A stretch of DNA of 64,000 bases from the NCBI RefSeq assembly GCF_046630445.1, contig NC_092340.1, positions 38,998,501 through 39,062,500 on the forward strand, given 5' to 3'. Each line of letters opens with the position of its first letter. The first letter of the stretch is position 1. This DNA comes from Rutidosis leptorrhynchoides (lineage: Eukaryota; Streptophyta; Magnoliopsida; Asterales; Asteraceae). This document shows positions 36,789 through 54,404 of this stretch, one piece after another. Position numbers and translations under genes: made by a program. The notes beneath the pieces were generated by a model, which saw only the letters and a program-made list of their open reading frames with translations, did not search any database and was not told where the DNA came from.

Positions 36789-39700
36789 TCAAACCTTAAC
36801 AATTGGTATCTTGTTTTGCTTAAGTCTTTTAACCTCACGATCCATTATTTCGACGGGTTCTTCGATGAATTGGAGTTTTTCGTTGATTTGGATTTCATCT
36901 AACGGAATAGTGAGATCTTCTTTAGCAAAACATTTCTTCAAATTCGAGACGTGGAAAGTGTTATGTACAGCCGCGAGTTGTTGAGGTAACTCAAGTCGGT
37001 AAGCTACTGGTCCAACACGATCAATAATCTTGAATGGTCCAATATACCTTGGATTTAATTTCCCTCGTTTACCAAATCGAACAACGCCTTTCCAAGGTGC
37101 AACTTTAAGCATGACCATCTCTCCAATTTCAAATTCTATATCTTTTCTTTTAATGTCAGCGTAGCTCTTTTGTCGACTTTGGGCGGTTTTCAACCGTTGT
37201 TGAATTTGGATGATCTTCTCGGTAGTTTCTTGTATAATCTCTGGACCCGTAATCTGTCTATCCCCCACTTCACTCCAACAAATCGGAGACCTGCACTTTC
37301 TACCATAAAGTGCTTCAAACGGCGCCATCTCAATGCTTGAATGGTAGCTGTTGTTGTAGGAAAATTCTGCTAATGGTAGATGTCGATCCCAACTGTTTTC
37401 GAAATCAATAACACATGCTCGTAGCATGTCTTCAAGCGTTTGTATCGTCCTTTCGCTCTGCCCATCAGTTTGTGGATGATAGGCAGTACTCATGTATAGA
37501 CGAGTTCCTAATGCTTGCTGTAATGTCTGCCAGAATCTTGAAATAAATCTGCCATCCCTATCAGAGATAATAGAGATTGGTATTCCATGTCTGGAGACGA
37601 CTTCCTTCAAATACAGTCGTGCTAACTTCTCCATCTTGTCATCTTCTCTTATTGGCAGGAAATGTGCTGATTTGGTGAGACGATCAACTATTACCCAAAT
37701 AGTATCAAAACCACTTGCAGTCCTTGGCAATTTAGTGATGAAATCCATGATATTGTTTTCCCATTTCCATTCCGGGATTTCGGGTTGTTGAAGTAGACCT
37801 GATGGTTTCTGATGCTCAGCTTTGACCTTAGAACACGTCAAACATTCTCCTACGTATTTAGCAACATCGGCTTTCATACCCGGCCACCAAAAATATTTCC
37901 TGAGATCCTTGTACATCTTCCCCGTTCCAGGATGTATTGAGTATCTGGTTTTATGAGCTTCTCTAAGTACCATTTCTCTCATATCTCCAAATTTTGGTAC
38001 CCAAATCCTTTCAGCCCTATACCGGGTTCCGTCTTCCCGAATATTAAGATGTTTCTCCGATCCTTTGGGTATTTCATCCTTTAAATTTCCCTCTTTTAAA
38101 ACTCCTTGTTGCGCCTCCTTTATTTGAGTAGTAAGGTTATTATGAATCATTATATTCATAGATTTTACTCGAATGAGTTCTCTGTCCTTCCTGCTCAAGG
38201 CATCGGCTACCACATTTGCCTTCCCCGGGTGGTAACGAATCTCAAAGTCGTAATCATTCAATAATTCAATCCACCTACGCTGCCTCATATTTAGTTGTTT
38301 CTGATTAAATATGTGTTGAAGACTTTTATGGCCGGTATATATAATACTTTTGACCCCATATAAGTAGTGCCTCCAAGTCTTTAATGCAAAAACAACCGCG
38401 CCTAATTCCAAATCATGCGTCGTATAATTTTGTTCGTGAATCTTCAATTGTCTAGACGCATAAGCAATCACCTTCGTTCGTTGCATTAATACACAACCGA
38501 GACCTTGCTTTGATGCGTCACAATAAATCACAAAATCATCATTCCCTTCAGGCAATGACAATATAGGTGCCGTAGTTAGCTTTTTCTTCAATAACTGAAA
38601 CACTTTCTCTTGTTCATCATTCCATTCAAATTTCTTCCCTTTATGCGTTAATGCAGTCAAGGGTTTTGCTATTCTGGAAAAGTCTTGGATGAACCTTCTG
38701 TAGTAACCAGCTAGTCCTAAAAACTGGCGTATGCGTTTCGGAGTTTTCGGGGTTTCCCACTTTTTAACAGTTTCTATCTTTGCCGGGTCCACCTTAATAC
38801 CTTCTTTGTTCACTATGTGACCGAGGAATTGAACTTCTTCCAACCAAAATGCACATTTTGAAAACTTAGCGTACAATTCTTCCTTCCTCAATACTTCTAA
38901 CACCTTTCTCAAGTGTTCACCGTGTTCTTGGTCATTCTTTGAGTAAATAAGTATGTCATCAATGAAAACAATGACAAACTTGTCAAGGTATGGTCCACAC
39001 ACTCGGTTCATAAGGTCCATGAACACAGCTGGTGCATTAGTTAAACCAAACGGCATGACCATAAACTCGTAATGACCGTAACGTGTTCTGAAAGCAGTCT
39101 TTGAAATATCATCTTCTTTCACCTGCATTTGATGATACTCGGAACGTAAGTCAATCTTTGAATAAATAGACGAGCCTTGTAGTTGATCAAATAAGTCGTC
39201 GATTCTCGGTAGTGGGTAGCGGTTCTTGATGGTAAGTTTGTTCAACTCTCGGTAGTCGATACACAACCTGAATGTACCATCTTTCTTCTTGACAAACAAA
39301 ACAGGAGCTCCCCACGGTGATGTGCTTGGTCGAATGAAACCACGCTCTAAAAGTTCTTGTAATTGGCTTTGCAGTTCTTTCATCTCGTTGGGTGCGAGTC
39401 TGTAAGGAGCACGAGCTATTGGTGCAGCTCCTGGTACAAGATCTATTTGAAATTCAACGGATCGCTGTGGGGGTAATCCCGGTAATTCTTTCAGAAATAC
39501 ATCGGGAAATTCTTTTGCAATGGGAACATCATTGATGCTCTTTTCTTCAGTTTGTACTTTCTCGACGTGTGCTAGAACAGCATAGCAACCTTTTCTTATT
39601 AGTTTTTGTGCCTTCAAATTAATAATAATATGTAGCTTCGTGTTGCCCTTTTCTCCGTACACCATTAAGGGTTTTCCTTTTTCTCGTATAATGCGAATTG

Positions 39701-41258
39701 CATTTTTGTAACAAACGATCTCTGCTTTCACTTCTTTCAACCAGTCCATACCGATTATCACATCAAAACTCCCTAACTCTACTGGTATCAAATCAATCTT
39801 AAATGTTTCGCTAACCAGTTTAATTTCTCGATTCCGACATATATTATCTGCTGAAATTAATTTACCATTTGCTAATTCGAGTAAAAATTTACTATCCAAA
39901 GGCGTCAATGGACAACTTAATTTAGCACAAAAATCTCTACTCATATAGCTTCTATCCGCACCCGAATCAAATAAAACGTAAGCAGATTTATTGTCAATAA
40001 GAAACGTACCCGTAACAAGCTCCGGGTCTTCCTGTGCCTCTGCCGCATTAATATTGAAAACTCTTCCGCGGCCTTGTCCATTCGTGTTCTCCTGGTTCGG
40101 GCAATTACTAATAATGTGGCCCAGTTTTCCACATTTATAACAAACTACATTGGCATAACTTGCTCCGACACTACTTGCTCCGCCATTACTCGTTCCGACA
40201 CCATTTGTTCCTTTCGTTCTATTAACCCCTGGTCCGTAGACCTCACACTTCGCCGTGCTATGACCATTTCTTTTACACTTGTTGCAAAATTTGGTGCAGG
40301 ACCCCGAGTGATACTTTTTACACCTTTGGCATAGCTGCTTCTGATTGTTGTTGTTGTTGCGGTTATTATTGTTGTTGGGATGATTGTTGTAGTTGCTGTT
40401 GTTTTTGTTGTTGTTGTTGTTATTGGGCCGTTTGTTGTAGTTGCGATTGATGTTGCGATTGTTGGGATAATTGTTGCGATTATTGTTGTAATTGCTGTTG
40501 TTGTTGTATTGGTGATTCTTATCACCGTTTTCCTCCCACTTTCTTTTAACTTGCTTCACATTGGCCTCTTCAGTAGTCTGTTCTTTAATTCTTTCTTCAA
40601 TCTGGTTCACTTGTTTGTGAGCCATTCTACATGCCTGTTGTATGGAGGCGGGCTCGTGTGAACTTATATCTTCTTAGATTCTTTCCGGTAATCCTTTCAC
40701 AAACGCATCGATCTTCTCTTCCTCATCTTCGAATGCTCCCGGACACAATAGGCACAATTCTGTGAATCGTCTTTCGTACGTGGTAATATCAAATCCTTGG
40801 GTTCGTAACCCTCTAAGTTCTGTCTTGAGCTTATTGACCTCGATTCTGAAACGGTACTTCTCGTTCATTAAGTGCTTGAATGCTGACCACGGTAGTGCGT
40901 ACGCATCATCTTGTCCCACTTGCTCTAGATAGGTATTCCACCATGTTAACGCAGAACCTGTGAAGGTATGCGTAGCGTACTTCACTTTGTCCTCTTCAGT
41001 ACACTTACTTATGGCAAACACCGATTCGACCTTCTCGGTCCACCGTTTCAATCCGATCGGTCCTTTGGTTCCATCAAATTCCAAAGGTTTGCAGGCAGTG
41101 AATTCTTTGTAGGTGCATCCTACACGATTTCCTGTACTGCCAGATCCAAGGTTATTGTTGGTATGTAGTGCAGCCTGTACTGCGGCTATGTTTGAAGCTA
41201 GAAAAGTACGGAATTCCTCTTCATTCATATTCACGGTGTGTCGAGTAGTCGGTGCCAT
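36789..41258 (-). pseudogene. Element B gag-pol polyprotein with a gag nonsense codon
   Basis: Same domain order as in A: gag, Asn-rich linker, zinc knuckles, DSGAD protease, reverse transcriptase with FIDD, RNase H, integrase with D,D,E, and a chromodomain cut by TGA at 36791-36789. Integrase is in frame through the point where A is shifted. In gag, CAA has become TAA at 40676-40674 (about residue 195), just before the [15 protein letters not shown] segment. Changes near catalytic regions include Asp to Gly in IYTGHKSLQ of RNase H, where A has YTDHKSLQ, and Gly to Glu in DLRSEYHQM of reverse transcriptase, where A has DLRSGYHQM. Both probably impair activity. Confidence 0.92.
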
Positions 41259-41396
41259 TTCCTTCAAAATAGTCAAATGGAACAAGTTAATCATACAGAA
41301 TATTAAGAGTAGTTAATAGTATTTCGTAGCATAATATGAACTCATTTATAAAAGCTTTTTCTTCATATTAGCGTTTTATAAGTTTAAATTTGGGTA

Positions 41397-41411
41397 GTAC
41401 CTACCCGTTAA
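41397..41411 (-). promoter_or_regulatory. Internal polypurine-tract copy upstream of gag (element B)
   Basis: TTAACGGGTAGGTAC on the minus strand, the same place and sequence as in A. Confidence 0.55.
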
Positions 41412-41599
41412 GTTCATACTTAGTAGCTAATATACAATTCAACTACTACAATTCTATATGAAAAACTGATTGTAATAATATTTCGCGTTCAAACTTTTAT
41501 ACAATATTTTACAAACTTACAATACCGCTTATTTTACATAAAGCATGAAATATAGCACACAATAACTTTGATACAAGATAGTTGTGAAGATAATTCTAG

Positions 41600-42283
41600 C
41601 TAGTACACAAGTCGTTCAGCAAAGGCAATAAAGACACGTAATTCATACGTCCAGAAACAAGTCATGCATTCTGGTTTTACTAGGACTACTTCCCATCCTT
41701 GGTCTTGTGGAACATAACCGTTATGGCCGTTGATAAGACAGCATGTTGTAACGTCGTCAAAGGGACGAGGGTTACGTAATGACCAACAGTCTCGTAATAA
41801 CCTAAAAACCACATTTCTTACCCCAATTACCGACTCCGTCACTTGTGGGAACGTTTTGTTTAATAGTTGTAGCCTGATGTTCTTGTTCTCACTTTGGTGA
41901 GAAGCGAACATTAATAACCTGTAAGCATAACATGCTTCTTTATGTTGCATGTTAGCCGCTTTTTCTAAATCACGAAGTCCTATATTCGGATATACTGAGT
42001 CAAAATAATTTCTTAACCCGTTGCGTAAAATAGCATTTGGGTTCCCCGCAATATATGCGTCAAAGTAAACACATCGTAACTTATGGATTTCCCAATGTGA
42101 TATCCCCCATCTTCCGAACGAAAGCCTTTTATAAACCAAGGCATTCTTGGAACGTTCTTCGAATGTCTTACAAACTGATCTCGCCTTAAATAGTTGTGCC
42201 GAGGAATTCTGATCGACTCTAGACAAGATTTCATCAATCATGTTTCCGGGTAGGTCTCTTAAAATATTGGGTTGTCTATACAT
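41600..42283 (-). CDS. F-box protein (At2g35280-like) carried by retroelement B
   Basis: 227 residues, full length and uninterrupted, aligned to the A copy without gaps. Fourteen residues differ, among them Asp2Tyr, Asp14Asn and Gly24Asp in or near the F-box, Glu57Gly, Gly122Arg, Gly137Arg and Arg181Cys. The CMTCFWTYELR end is unchanged. Context is the same as in A. The ORF remains open although gag of this copy has a stop. Confidence 0.78.
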   Translation of the reverse strand: MYRQPNILRDLPGNMIDEILSRVDQNSSAQLFKARSVCKTFEERSKNALVYKRLSFGRWGISHWEIHKLRCVYFDAYIAGNPNAILRNGLRNYFDSVYPNIGLRDLEKAANMQHKEACYAYRLLMFASHQSENKNIRLQLLNKTFPQVTESVIGVRNVVFRLLRDCWSLRNPRPFDDVTTCCLINGHNGYVPQDQGWEVVLVKPECMTCFWTYELRVFIAFAERLVY

Positions 42284-42421
42284 TTTGTGTTTTTATACTG
42301 TAAAATAGACAAGAGTTAGATTCATAAAAAAAAATACTTATTAATACAAGCAATTTTTACATATATCATAAAGCATAAGCACACTATATTACATATATTA
42401 CACCACACGAATATAACTATC

Positions 42422-43051
42422 TTATTCTGACTCGCTCATTTCTTCTTGTTCGGTTTTGGTTCGTTTTGCCAAGTTTCTAGGGATATATGATGTTCCCCTA
42501 ATACGAGCCGTCGTTGTCCACATTGGTTTAGAAAAACCTGGTGGTTTAGAGGTTTCCGGGTCATTGTTACAACTTAAGGACTTCGGGGGTTGACGATACA
42601 TATAAAGTTCATCGGGGTTGGAATTAGATTTCTCTATTTTTATGCCCTTTCCCTTATTATTTTCTTTTGCCTTTTTAAATTCAGTTGGGGTAATTTCTAT
42701 AACATCATCGGAATTCTCGTCGGAATCTGATTCATCGGAGAATTGGTAATCCTCCCAATATTTTGCTTCCTTGGCGGAAACACCATTGACCATAATTAAC
42801 CTTGGTCGGTTGGTTGAGGATTCTCTTTTACTTAACCGTTTTATTATTTCCCCCACCGGTTCTATTTCTTCTTCCGGTTCCGATTCTTCTTCCGGTTCCG
42901 ATTCTTCTTCCGGTTCCGACTCTTCTTCGGGTTCCGACTCTTCTTCCGGTTCCTCTTCGGGAACTTGTGAATCAGTCCACGAATCATTCCAATTTACATT
43001 TGACTCTTCATTATTATTAGGTGAGTCAATGGGACTTGTTCTAGAGGTAGA
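42422..43051 (-). pseudogene. Acidic pre-gag ORF of element B, start codon lost
   Basis: Homologous throughout to the acidic ORF of A. The A start codon is AGG here (43051-43049; ATG in A at 26894-26892), so the next ATG in frame is well inside, at MVNGVSAKEAK. It has one more SEPEEE-type unit (18 bp) than A. The C-terminal LAKRTKTEQEEMSESE is kept. Confidence 0.7.
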
Positions 43052-43236
43052 CCTCTATCACATAATATCAAACACGATAAGAGATTAATATATCACATAA
43101 TATTCATATGTTAAAAATATATAGTTTCCAACAAAATGTTAAGCAATCATTTTTAAAGAAAACACGGTCGAAGTCCAGACTCACTAATGCATCCTAACAA
43201 ACTCGATAAGACACACTAATGCAAATTTTCTGGTTC

Positions 43237-43261
43237 TCTAAGACCAACGCTCGGATACCAA
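43237..43261 (-). promoter_or_regulatory. Primer-binding site of element B
   Basis: GTTGGTATCCGAGCGTTGGT on the minus strand, next to the 5' LTR, as in A. Confidence 0.75.
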
Positions 43262-43262
43262 C

Positions 43263-46200
43263 TGAAATGTCCCGTTCTTATTGATTAAAAACGTTCCATA
43301 TTAATTGATTTCGTTGCGAGGTTTTGACCTCTATATGAGACGTTTTTCAAAGACTGCATTCATTTTTAAAACAAACCATAACCTTTATTTCATAAATAAA
43401 GGTTTAAAAGCTTTACGTAGATTATCAAATAATGATAATCTAAAATATCCTGTTTACACACGACCATTACATAATGGTTTACAATACAAATATGTTACAT
43501 CGAAATCAGTTTCTTGAATGCAGTTTTTACACAATTTCATACAAACATGGACTCCAAATCTTGTCCTTATTTTAGTATGCAACAACGGAAGCTCTTAGTA
43601 TTCACCTGAGAATAAACATGCTTTAAACGTCAACAAAAATGTTGGTGAGTTATAGGTTTAACTTATATGTATCAAATCGTAACAATAGACCACAAGATTT
43701 CATATTTCAATACACATCCCATACATAGAGATAAAAATCATTCATATGGTGAACACCTGGTAACCGACATTAACAAGATGCATATTTATAAGAATATCCC
43801 CATCATTCCTGGACACCCTTCGGATATGATATAAATTTCGAAGTACTAAAGCATCCGGTACTTTGGATGGGGTTTGTTAGGCCCAATAGATCTATCTTTA
43901 GGATTCGCGTCAATTAGGGTGTCTGTTCCCTAATTCTTAGATTACCAGACTTAATAAAAAGGGGCATATTCGATTTCGATAATTCAACCATAGAATGTAG
44001 TTTCACGTACTTGTGTCTATTTTGTAAATCATTTATAAAACCTGCATGTATTCTCATCCCAAAAATATTAGATTTTAAAAGTGGGACTATAACTCACTTT
44101 CACAGATTTTTACTTCGTCGGGAAGTAAGACTTGGCCACTAGTTGATTCACGAACCTATAACAATATATACATATATATCAAAGTATGTTTAAAATATAT
44201 TTACAACACTTTTAATATATTTTGATGTTTTAAGTTTATTAAGTCAGCTGTCCTCGTTAGTAACCTACAACTAGTTGTCCACAGTTAGATGTACAGAAAT
44301 AAATCGATAAATATTATCTTGAATCAATCCACGACCCAGTGTATACGTATCTCAGTATTGATCACAACTCAAACTATATATATTTTATAATCAACCTCAA
44401 CCCTGTATAGCTAACTCCAACATTCACATATAGAGTGTCTATGGTTGTTCCGAAATATATATAGATGTGTCGACATGATAGGTCGAAACATTGTATACGT
44501 GTCTATGGTATCTCAAAATTACATAATATACAATACAAGTTGATTAAGTTATGGTTGGAATAGATTTGTTACCAATTTTCACGTAGCTAAAATGAGAAAA
44601 ATTATCCAATCTTGTTTTACCCATAACTTCTTGATTTTAAATCCGTTTTGAGTGAATCAAATTGCTATGGTTTCATATTGAACTCTATTTTATGAATCTA
44701 AACAGAAAAGTATAGGTTTATAGTCGGAAAAATAAGTTACAAGTCATTTTTGTAAAGGTAGTCATTTCAGTCGAAAGAACGACGTCTAGATGACCATTTT
44801 AGAAAACATACTTCCACTTTGAGTTTAACCATAATTTTTGGATATAGTTTCATGTTCATAATAAAAATCATTTTCTCAGAATAACAACTTTTAAATCAAA
44901 GTTTATCATAGTTTTTAATTAACTAACCCAAAACAGCCCGCGGTGTTACTACGACGGCGTAAATCCGGTTTTACGGTGTTTTTCGTGTTTCCAGGTTTTA
45001 AATCATTAAGTTATCATATCATATAGATATAGAACATGTGTGTAGTTAATTTTAAAAGTCAAGTTAGAAGGATTAACTTTTGTTTGCAAACAAGTTTAGA
45101 ATTAACTAAACTATGTTCTAGTGATTACGAGTTTAAACCTTCGAATAAGATAGTTTTATATATATGAATCGAATGATGTTATGAACATCATTACTACCTC
45201 AAGTTTAGTAGGTAAACCTACTGGAAGTGACAAGAAATGATCTAGCTTCAAAGGATCTTGGATGGCTTGAAAGTTCTTGAAGTAGGATCATGACACAAAA
45301 ACAAGTTCAAGTAAGATTTTTACTCGAATTAAGATAGTTTATAGTTATAGAAATTGAATCAAAGTTTGAATATGAATATTACCTTGAATAAGAAAGATAA
45401 CCTACTGTATATAACAAAGGTTTCTTGATCTTAGATGATTACTTGGAATGGATTAGAAAGCTTGGAAGTAAATTAGTAAACTTGAAGGGATTTTTGAAGT
45501 GTTCTTCCTATGATGATTATAGCTTGATTCTTAAAGTGATTTTTGATGAAGATGATGATTAACTACTGGAAAAATACGTTTATAATAGTGTGTGTGTGTG
45601 TGTTGAGAGAGAATTAGAAAGAGAATTGGAAGTGAAATGGAGTGAATGATGAGTGGTAATTGGTGAGTGGTGAGTGGGGTTAAAAGGAGTTCTAATTAGT
45701 TGACTAGCTTATGGTAGAAGTTAAAATTGATTAGTCATACATGACATAATCAAGAGTGGAATCCCATGCTAGTTCCTATTAGTATATACTCATAGTAAGT
45801 ATGTTTTGAAGCTGTGTATAATACGGGTAAGAATACGACTAGAATTCTTGATGAAAGAAAAGAATGGAAAAGTAACTGTAACCATTTTCGTTAAGTATGA
45901 GTGTTTTGATATATGTCTTGAAGTCTTCCAAAAGTATTTTAATACATCTAAATATACTACATGTATATACATTTTAAATGAGTCGTTAAGTCATCGTTAG
46001 TCGTTACATGTAAGTGTTGTTTTGAAACCTTTAAGTTAACGATCTCAATTAATGTTGTTAACCCATTGTTTATTATATCTAATGAGATGTTAAATTATTA
46101 TATTATCATGATATTATGATATATTAATATATCTTAATATGATATATATACATTTAAATGTTGTTACAACGATAATCGTTACATATATGTCTCGTTTCGA

Positions 46201-46506
46201 AATCCTTAAGTTAGTTGTCTTGTTTATATGTATATAACTCATTGTTAATATACTTATGGAGATACTTACTTATCATAATCTCATGTTAACCATATGTATA
46301 TCCATATATATATCGTCATGTCATTTTTACAAGTTTTAACGTTCGTGAATCGCCGGTCAACTTGGGTGGTCAATTGTCTATATGAAACATATTTCAATTA
46401 ATCAAGTCTTAACAAGTTTGATTGCTTAACATGTTGGAAACATTTAATTATGTAAATATCAATCTCAATTAATATATATAAACATAGAAAAGTTCGGGTC
46501 ACTACA
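43263..46506 (-). mobile_element. Element B 5' LTR
   Basis: 3,244 bp. Near-identical to the left LTR. It contains a GT dinucleotide expansion (TGTGTGTGTGTGTG at about 45589-45603) not seen at that length in the left LTR. Confidence 0.92.
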
Positions 46507-46511
46507 CAACT

Positions 46512-46552
46512 GTTGAAGACTTCGTCCAGATGGATTAGGACGGGGCATTTCA
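46512..46552 (+). mobile_element. Element C 5' LTR, last 41 bp
   Basis: GTTGAAGACTTCGTCCAG to GACGGGGCATTTCA, identical to the end of the 3' LTR at 54359-54399. Confidence 0.9.
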
Positions 46553-46553
46553 G

Positions 46554-46571
46554 TTGGTATCAGAGCGGTGG
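46554..46571 (+). promoter_or_regulatory. Primer-binding site of element C
   Basis: TTGGTATCAGAGCGGTGG just inside the 5' LTR; canonical initiator Met-tRNA complement. Confidence 0.85.
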
Positions 46572-46936
46572 TCTTAGCGAACCAGGTCTGCATTAGGGTG
46601 TATAACTGATAAGTCGTTAGGATGCATTAGTGAGTCTGGACTTCGACCGTGTCTACATGTCAAAAGTTTTGCTTATCATTAGTGTCGAAAATTATTTGCT
46701 TATCATCCTTAAAGTCTAGACACACCTTACTGCCTCTATTGCATAGACAGTGTATAGATAAATTCATATCTTAACGTATCTGTTATTGTTACCTTTGCCT
46801 GACAGCTTCTGAAGATTCCTCCGTAATTTATGGGATTTTAGTATTATATATGCATATGTAAATTATGTATTGCAGGGTAATAATCTATATACTTTAATCT
46901 ATTTCTTATCGAAAATCCTTCATCTGATTGTATGAG

Positions 46937-47086
46937 ATGAATCCCTCAATCGGTTCGAGTCCCTTAGATTACGATAGCTATTCCAATAGTTATTCCGACA
47001 GCTATTCCGATATGGATTTTCACTCGAACTCTGAAAGCAGTGTAACCGGAATGGAGCAACCAATCAGCCATCCCCAATTCATCTGA
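46937..47086 (+). pseudogene. Short pre-gag ORF of element C
   Basis: 49 codons from ATG at 46937, rich in Ser, Asp and Tyr (DSYSNSYSDSYSDMDF), ending in a TGA; coding-like sequence continues in other frames. Position (first ORF after the primer site) and composition match the pre-gag acidic ORF of F (YSPTHDSDSFSSDE). Probably a truncated homologue. Confidence 0.45.
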
Positions 47087-47158
47087 TGAGTTCGTAGTCG
47101 ACCTAATCAATGGAGACGCAAAGAAGGCGATCTTTTTCACCAACCGAATTTACCTCTT

Positions 47159-47470
47159 GACGATGAACCTAAAGCACTTACCGGCGAACCTATCCGCAAC
47201 ACCATTTTCATCCTCATTTCCTGAATATCTCGCCACGATTATATACTATCTCAAATTCTAAACCTTATTCATCCGCTCGTTCCGACCGACAATCATCCTG
47301 GAATAATAGAAGAAGTCAACGAACATCGCGCTCGAGTAATCAATCTGGAGAATATGGTGCAAAATTTACCAGCTTCAACAACATCACCGGCACCAACAGT
47401 ACCATCAATAACATCACCAGTACCATCAACAATCTATGCCTCAACATCTCATTCTGTACCTCAAGTATAG
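47159..47470 (+). pseudogene. Degenerate leader ORF of element C with a coiled-coil segment
   Basis: One frame stays open for 104 codons except a single TGA after IRNTIFILIS. It reads RHDYILSQILNLIHPLVPTD, then IIEEVNEHRARVINLENMVQ, a heptad-like stretch, then a Pro/Ser/Thr-rich tail ending at TAG. I do not recognise the protein. It may be the second ORF of the leader module or a gag remnant. Confidence 0.45.
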
Positions 47471-49912
47471 TCATCGTTCTACGTATCGTTCTACATCAAT
47501 TATCTTCGTTCGGTATGGCAATTATGTAATCTCTAATGTTTTAGAGATTATATATTCTTGTTCTAATAATAAATCAAATGAGATTAATATCACATTAACT
47601 CATTAAATCCATGATTATATCTGAAGAAAATATATATGTATATATATATTTTTTCATAAAGATTGTAATTAAAAATTCTTTCGTACAAACTGTTAATGGT
47701 GAAAATATTTTAAAGTGTAGGTAATACCCGAGGAATTATAGATTTCACATTATTAAGTTACACTGTACATTCTTCGAATTTGATTCAACAGTCATTTACT
47801 ATCCTACTTACATACAAATCCGTTCACCACAGAATAACCATATTCATCCAATTTCATATCTGGATTTTGATTTATCAGAATCCAACAAGTGGCATAATGA
47901 AGAAAACATTTGACAAAAATAAAATTTGTTAGAAACAAACAAATTAACTATGAGAAATTTTGTTAAGAATCCACGCTAACTGTTCCTAGCTAACTGTTCC
48001 TAGCTAACTGATTACATTTTATTTATCGCAATTTAATTATCGTAATTTTATTTATCGTCATTTAATTTCTGTTATTTACTTTACGCACTTTATTTATCGT
48101 TATTTAAATACTGTTATTTACGCATTTTAAATATCGGGACACATATACAAGGTTTTGACATATCATATCGACGCATCTATATATATTATATGGAATCACC
48201 ATAGACACTCTATATGCAGTAATGATCGAGTTCTCTATACTGGGTTGAGGTTGATTCTACAATAATATATATACTTTGAGTTGTGATCGAGTCTGGGACA
48301 TGTACACGGGTCACAATACGTATAAATTAATTCGAATATTATATATTAAATTATATATGAATTATTGGACTGTTAACTGTGGACTATCGACTATGGACTA
48401 ATCATATTGGACGATTAAAATAAATTAAAATATTAATTATAACATATGAAACTAAATAATTCTTCAAGCTTGCCACTTGATATCATCTTAAACCTCATTT
48501 GTATCTTGATGATTACAATCTACGTTCAAACCTTTCATGATCCTTGAAAACACCTCAATCGAGAGGATGAACCAACCACACTTCATCCATGGAAGAAAAG
48601 ATTGATGCATATAATTATGCACCTGAAAAACTCTCGAAAACTGAGTGAACGTTTAACACGTAGTTGTGCTAATTCCTTAGTGTTATTATTACCCAAAACA
48701 ACTTGATAATCCCTTTCAAAGTAGCAAATTTTGTCACAGCTCCAGCAAGTCAACTTCGACTTTTCGTTCGAAACAACCTTATTATAATCTTGATATATAT
48801 GCGTGCTCTTTTATTGTTACCGGGGAACCTTTTATATTCCACCATATTACCATCAGCGTTTAATCATCTAAAAAAACACAATTCTCCTGAAAACACCTCG
48901 AATTGATAACCGACCATTCAGATATGGCTGCATTAAATGCAGAGGAAATAGTAAAATTGTAGATGGCCTAAATGGCCAAGGGTTTGATTATAAAGAATGG
49001 AGTGTTGGGAACACTCGATAGAAAATTTGGTACTGAAAAACGGATTGAGCTAACCACGAAAGAGAATGCGGACAAATACAAGGACCAAACCCTATATTCA
49101 AAGAATCCAGGTACATCTGGATCCGACGAAATCTTTAGAGAATATCTTGCTCCGAAGTCATGTTAAAATCTTGCGGAAAATTTTTCTTCATCAACCTTCG
49201 AACTTAGAAATTCCAAAATATCATCATAAATATCTTCGATATTTCTGAGGATATTTTCATAAATATTCTTGTCTGAAATTATCTACCTCTTCGTGTTTTC
49301 TGTATTCCATTATATTGAAAACCTCTGTAAAATCTAAATATAAATTATGAATGAATTATGGAGAAGTGTTGGGAATTGAAGCATGGGTTAGTATAATATA
49401 ACGACGCTTGGCCAACGTGATTATATTACAGTAAGTCATGCTGAATTTCTAATGGAACGTGATGATTCCCAGATAATACCGTCATCATGTGCCATGTTAC
49501 ATAACTCTTTCATTCTACTTAATCTCTAAGTGTATCATGGAAATATTTCCTTGGTATTTCTGTTTTCCCGTAATTCCAATAGTTGCTAATTAATCGTACT
49601 ATTACATTTCCTTTCTGATTAGAAGATTTCCTTAATCCCTTCAATTCCGGAAATTTAACGAAGACAACGTCAAAAGATTAGATGCACCTTATTTTCTAAA
49701 TTCAAACGTGACTCCGTCAAAAGTTAAGAAGAATCTCTATTTCTTCAGTTCACTCTTTTGTGATAGCTTCATTCGTACTTTTCGAATAATCGAATCGTTT
49801 TATCTATATTAAATAATAATGATGAAACTCTATTTATCAACTCTCATACGTCAGGAAAACATTCTTATTGTTAGCCATTACCACCTCGATCAAATTTCGG
49901 GACGAAATTTCT
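47471..49912 (+). other. Element C interior without gag-pol
   Basis: AT-rich, non-coding-looking DNA. At 47711-47730 TAAAGTGTAGGTAATACCCG resembles the internal polypurine copy of F. At about 47979-48012 a CTAACTGTTCCTAG unit is repeated. About 48188-48275 is similar to the reverse complement of the A/B LTR at 18200-18270. At 48972-49166 a 64-codon ORF (MAKGLIIKNGVLGTLDRKFG at its start) has no recognised family. Nothing resembles protease, polymerase or integrase. Confidence 0.75.
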
Positions 49913-49927
49913 TTAACGGGTAGGTAC
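49913..49927 (+). promoter_or_regulatory. 3' polypurine tract of element C
   Basis: TTAACGGGTAGGTAC directly before the 3' LTR, identical to A and B and preceded by the shared TTCGGGACGAAATTTCTT. Confidence 0.8.
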
Positions 49928-54399
<4,472 letters not shown>

Positions 54400-54404
54400 A
54401 CAAG

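Larger units (their letters stand above)
33398..46506 (-). mobile_element. Element B: Tekay-like chromovirus related to A
   Basis: A 13,109-bp minus-strand element with LTRs of 3,248 and 3,244 bp and a perfect CAACT target duplication (33393-33397, 46507-46511). It has the same gene order as A. Its LTRs differ from each other more than those of A (roughly 0.8% by eye, plus a short duplication of GAAGTGTTCTT in the left one), so it is probably older. Lesions: a gag nonsense codon, the chromodomain stop shared with A, and loss of the acidic ORF start. Confidence 0.93.
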
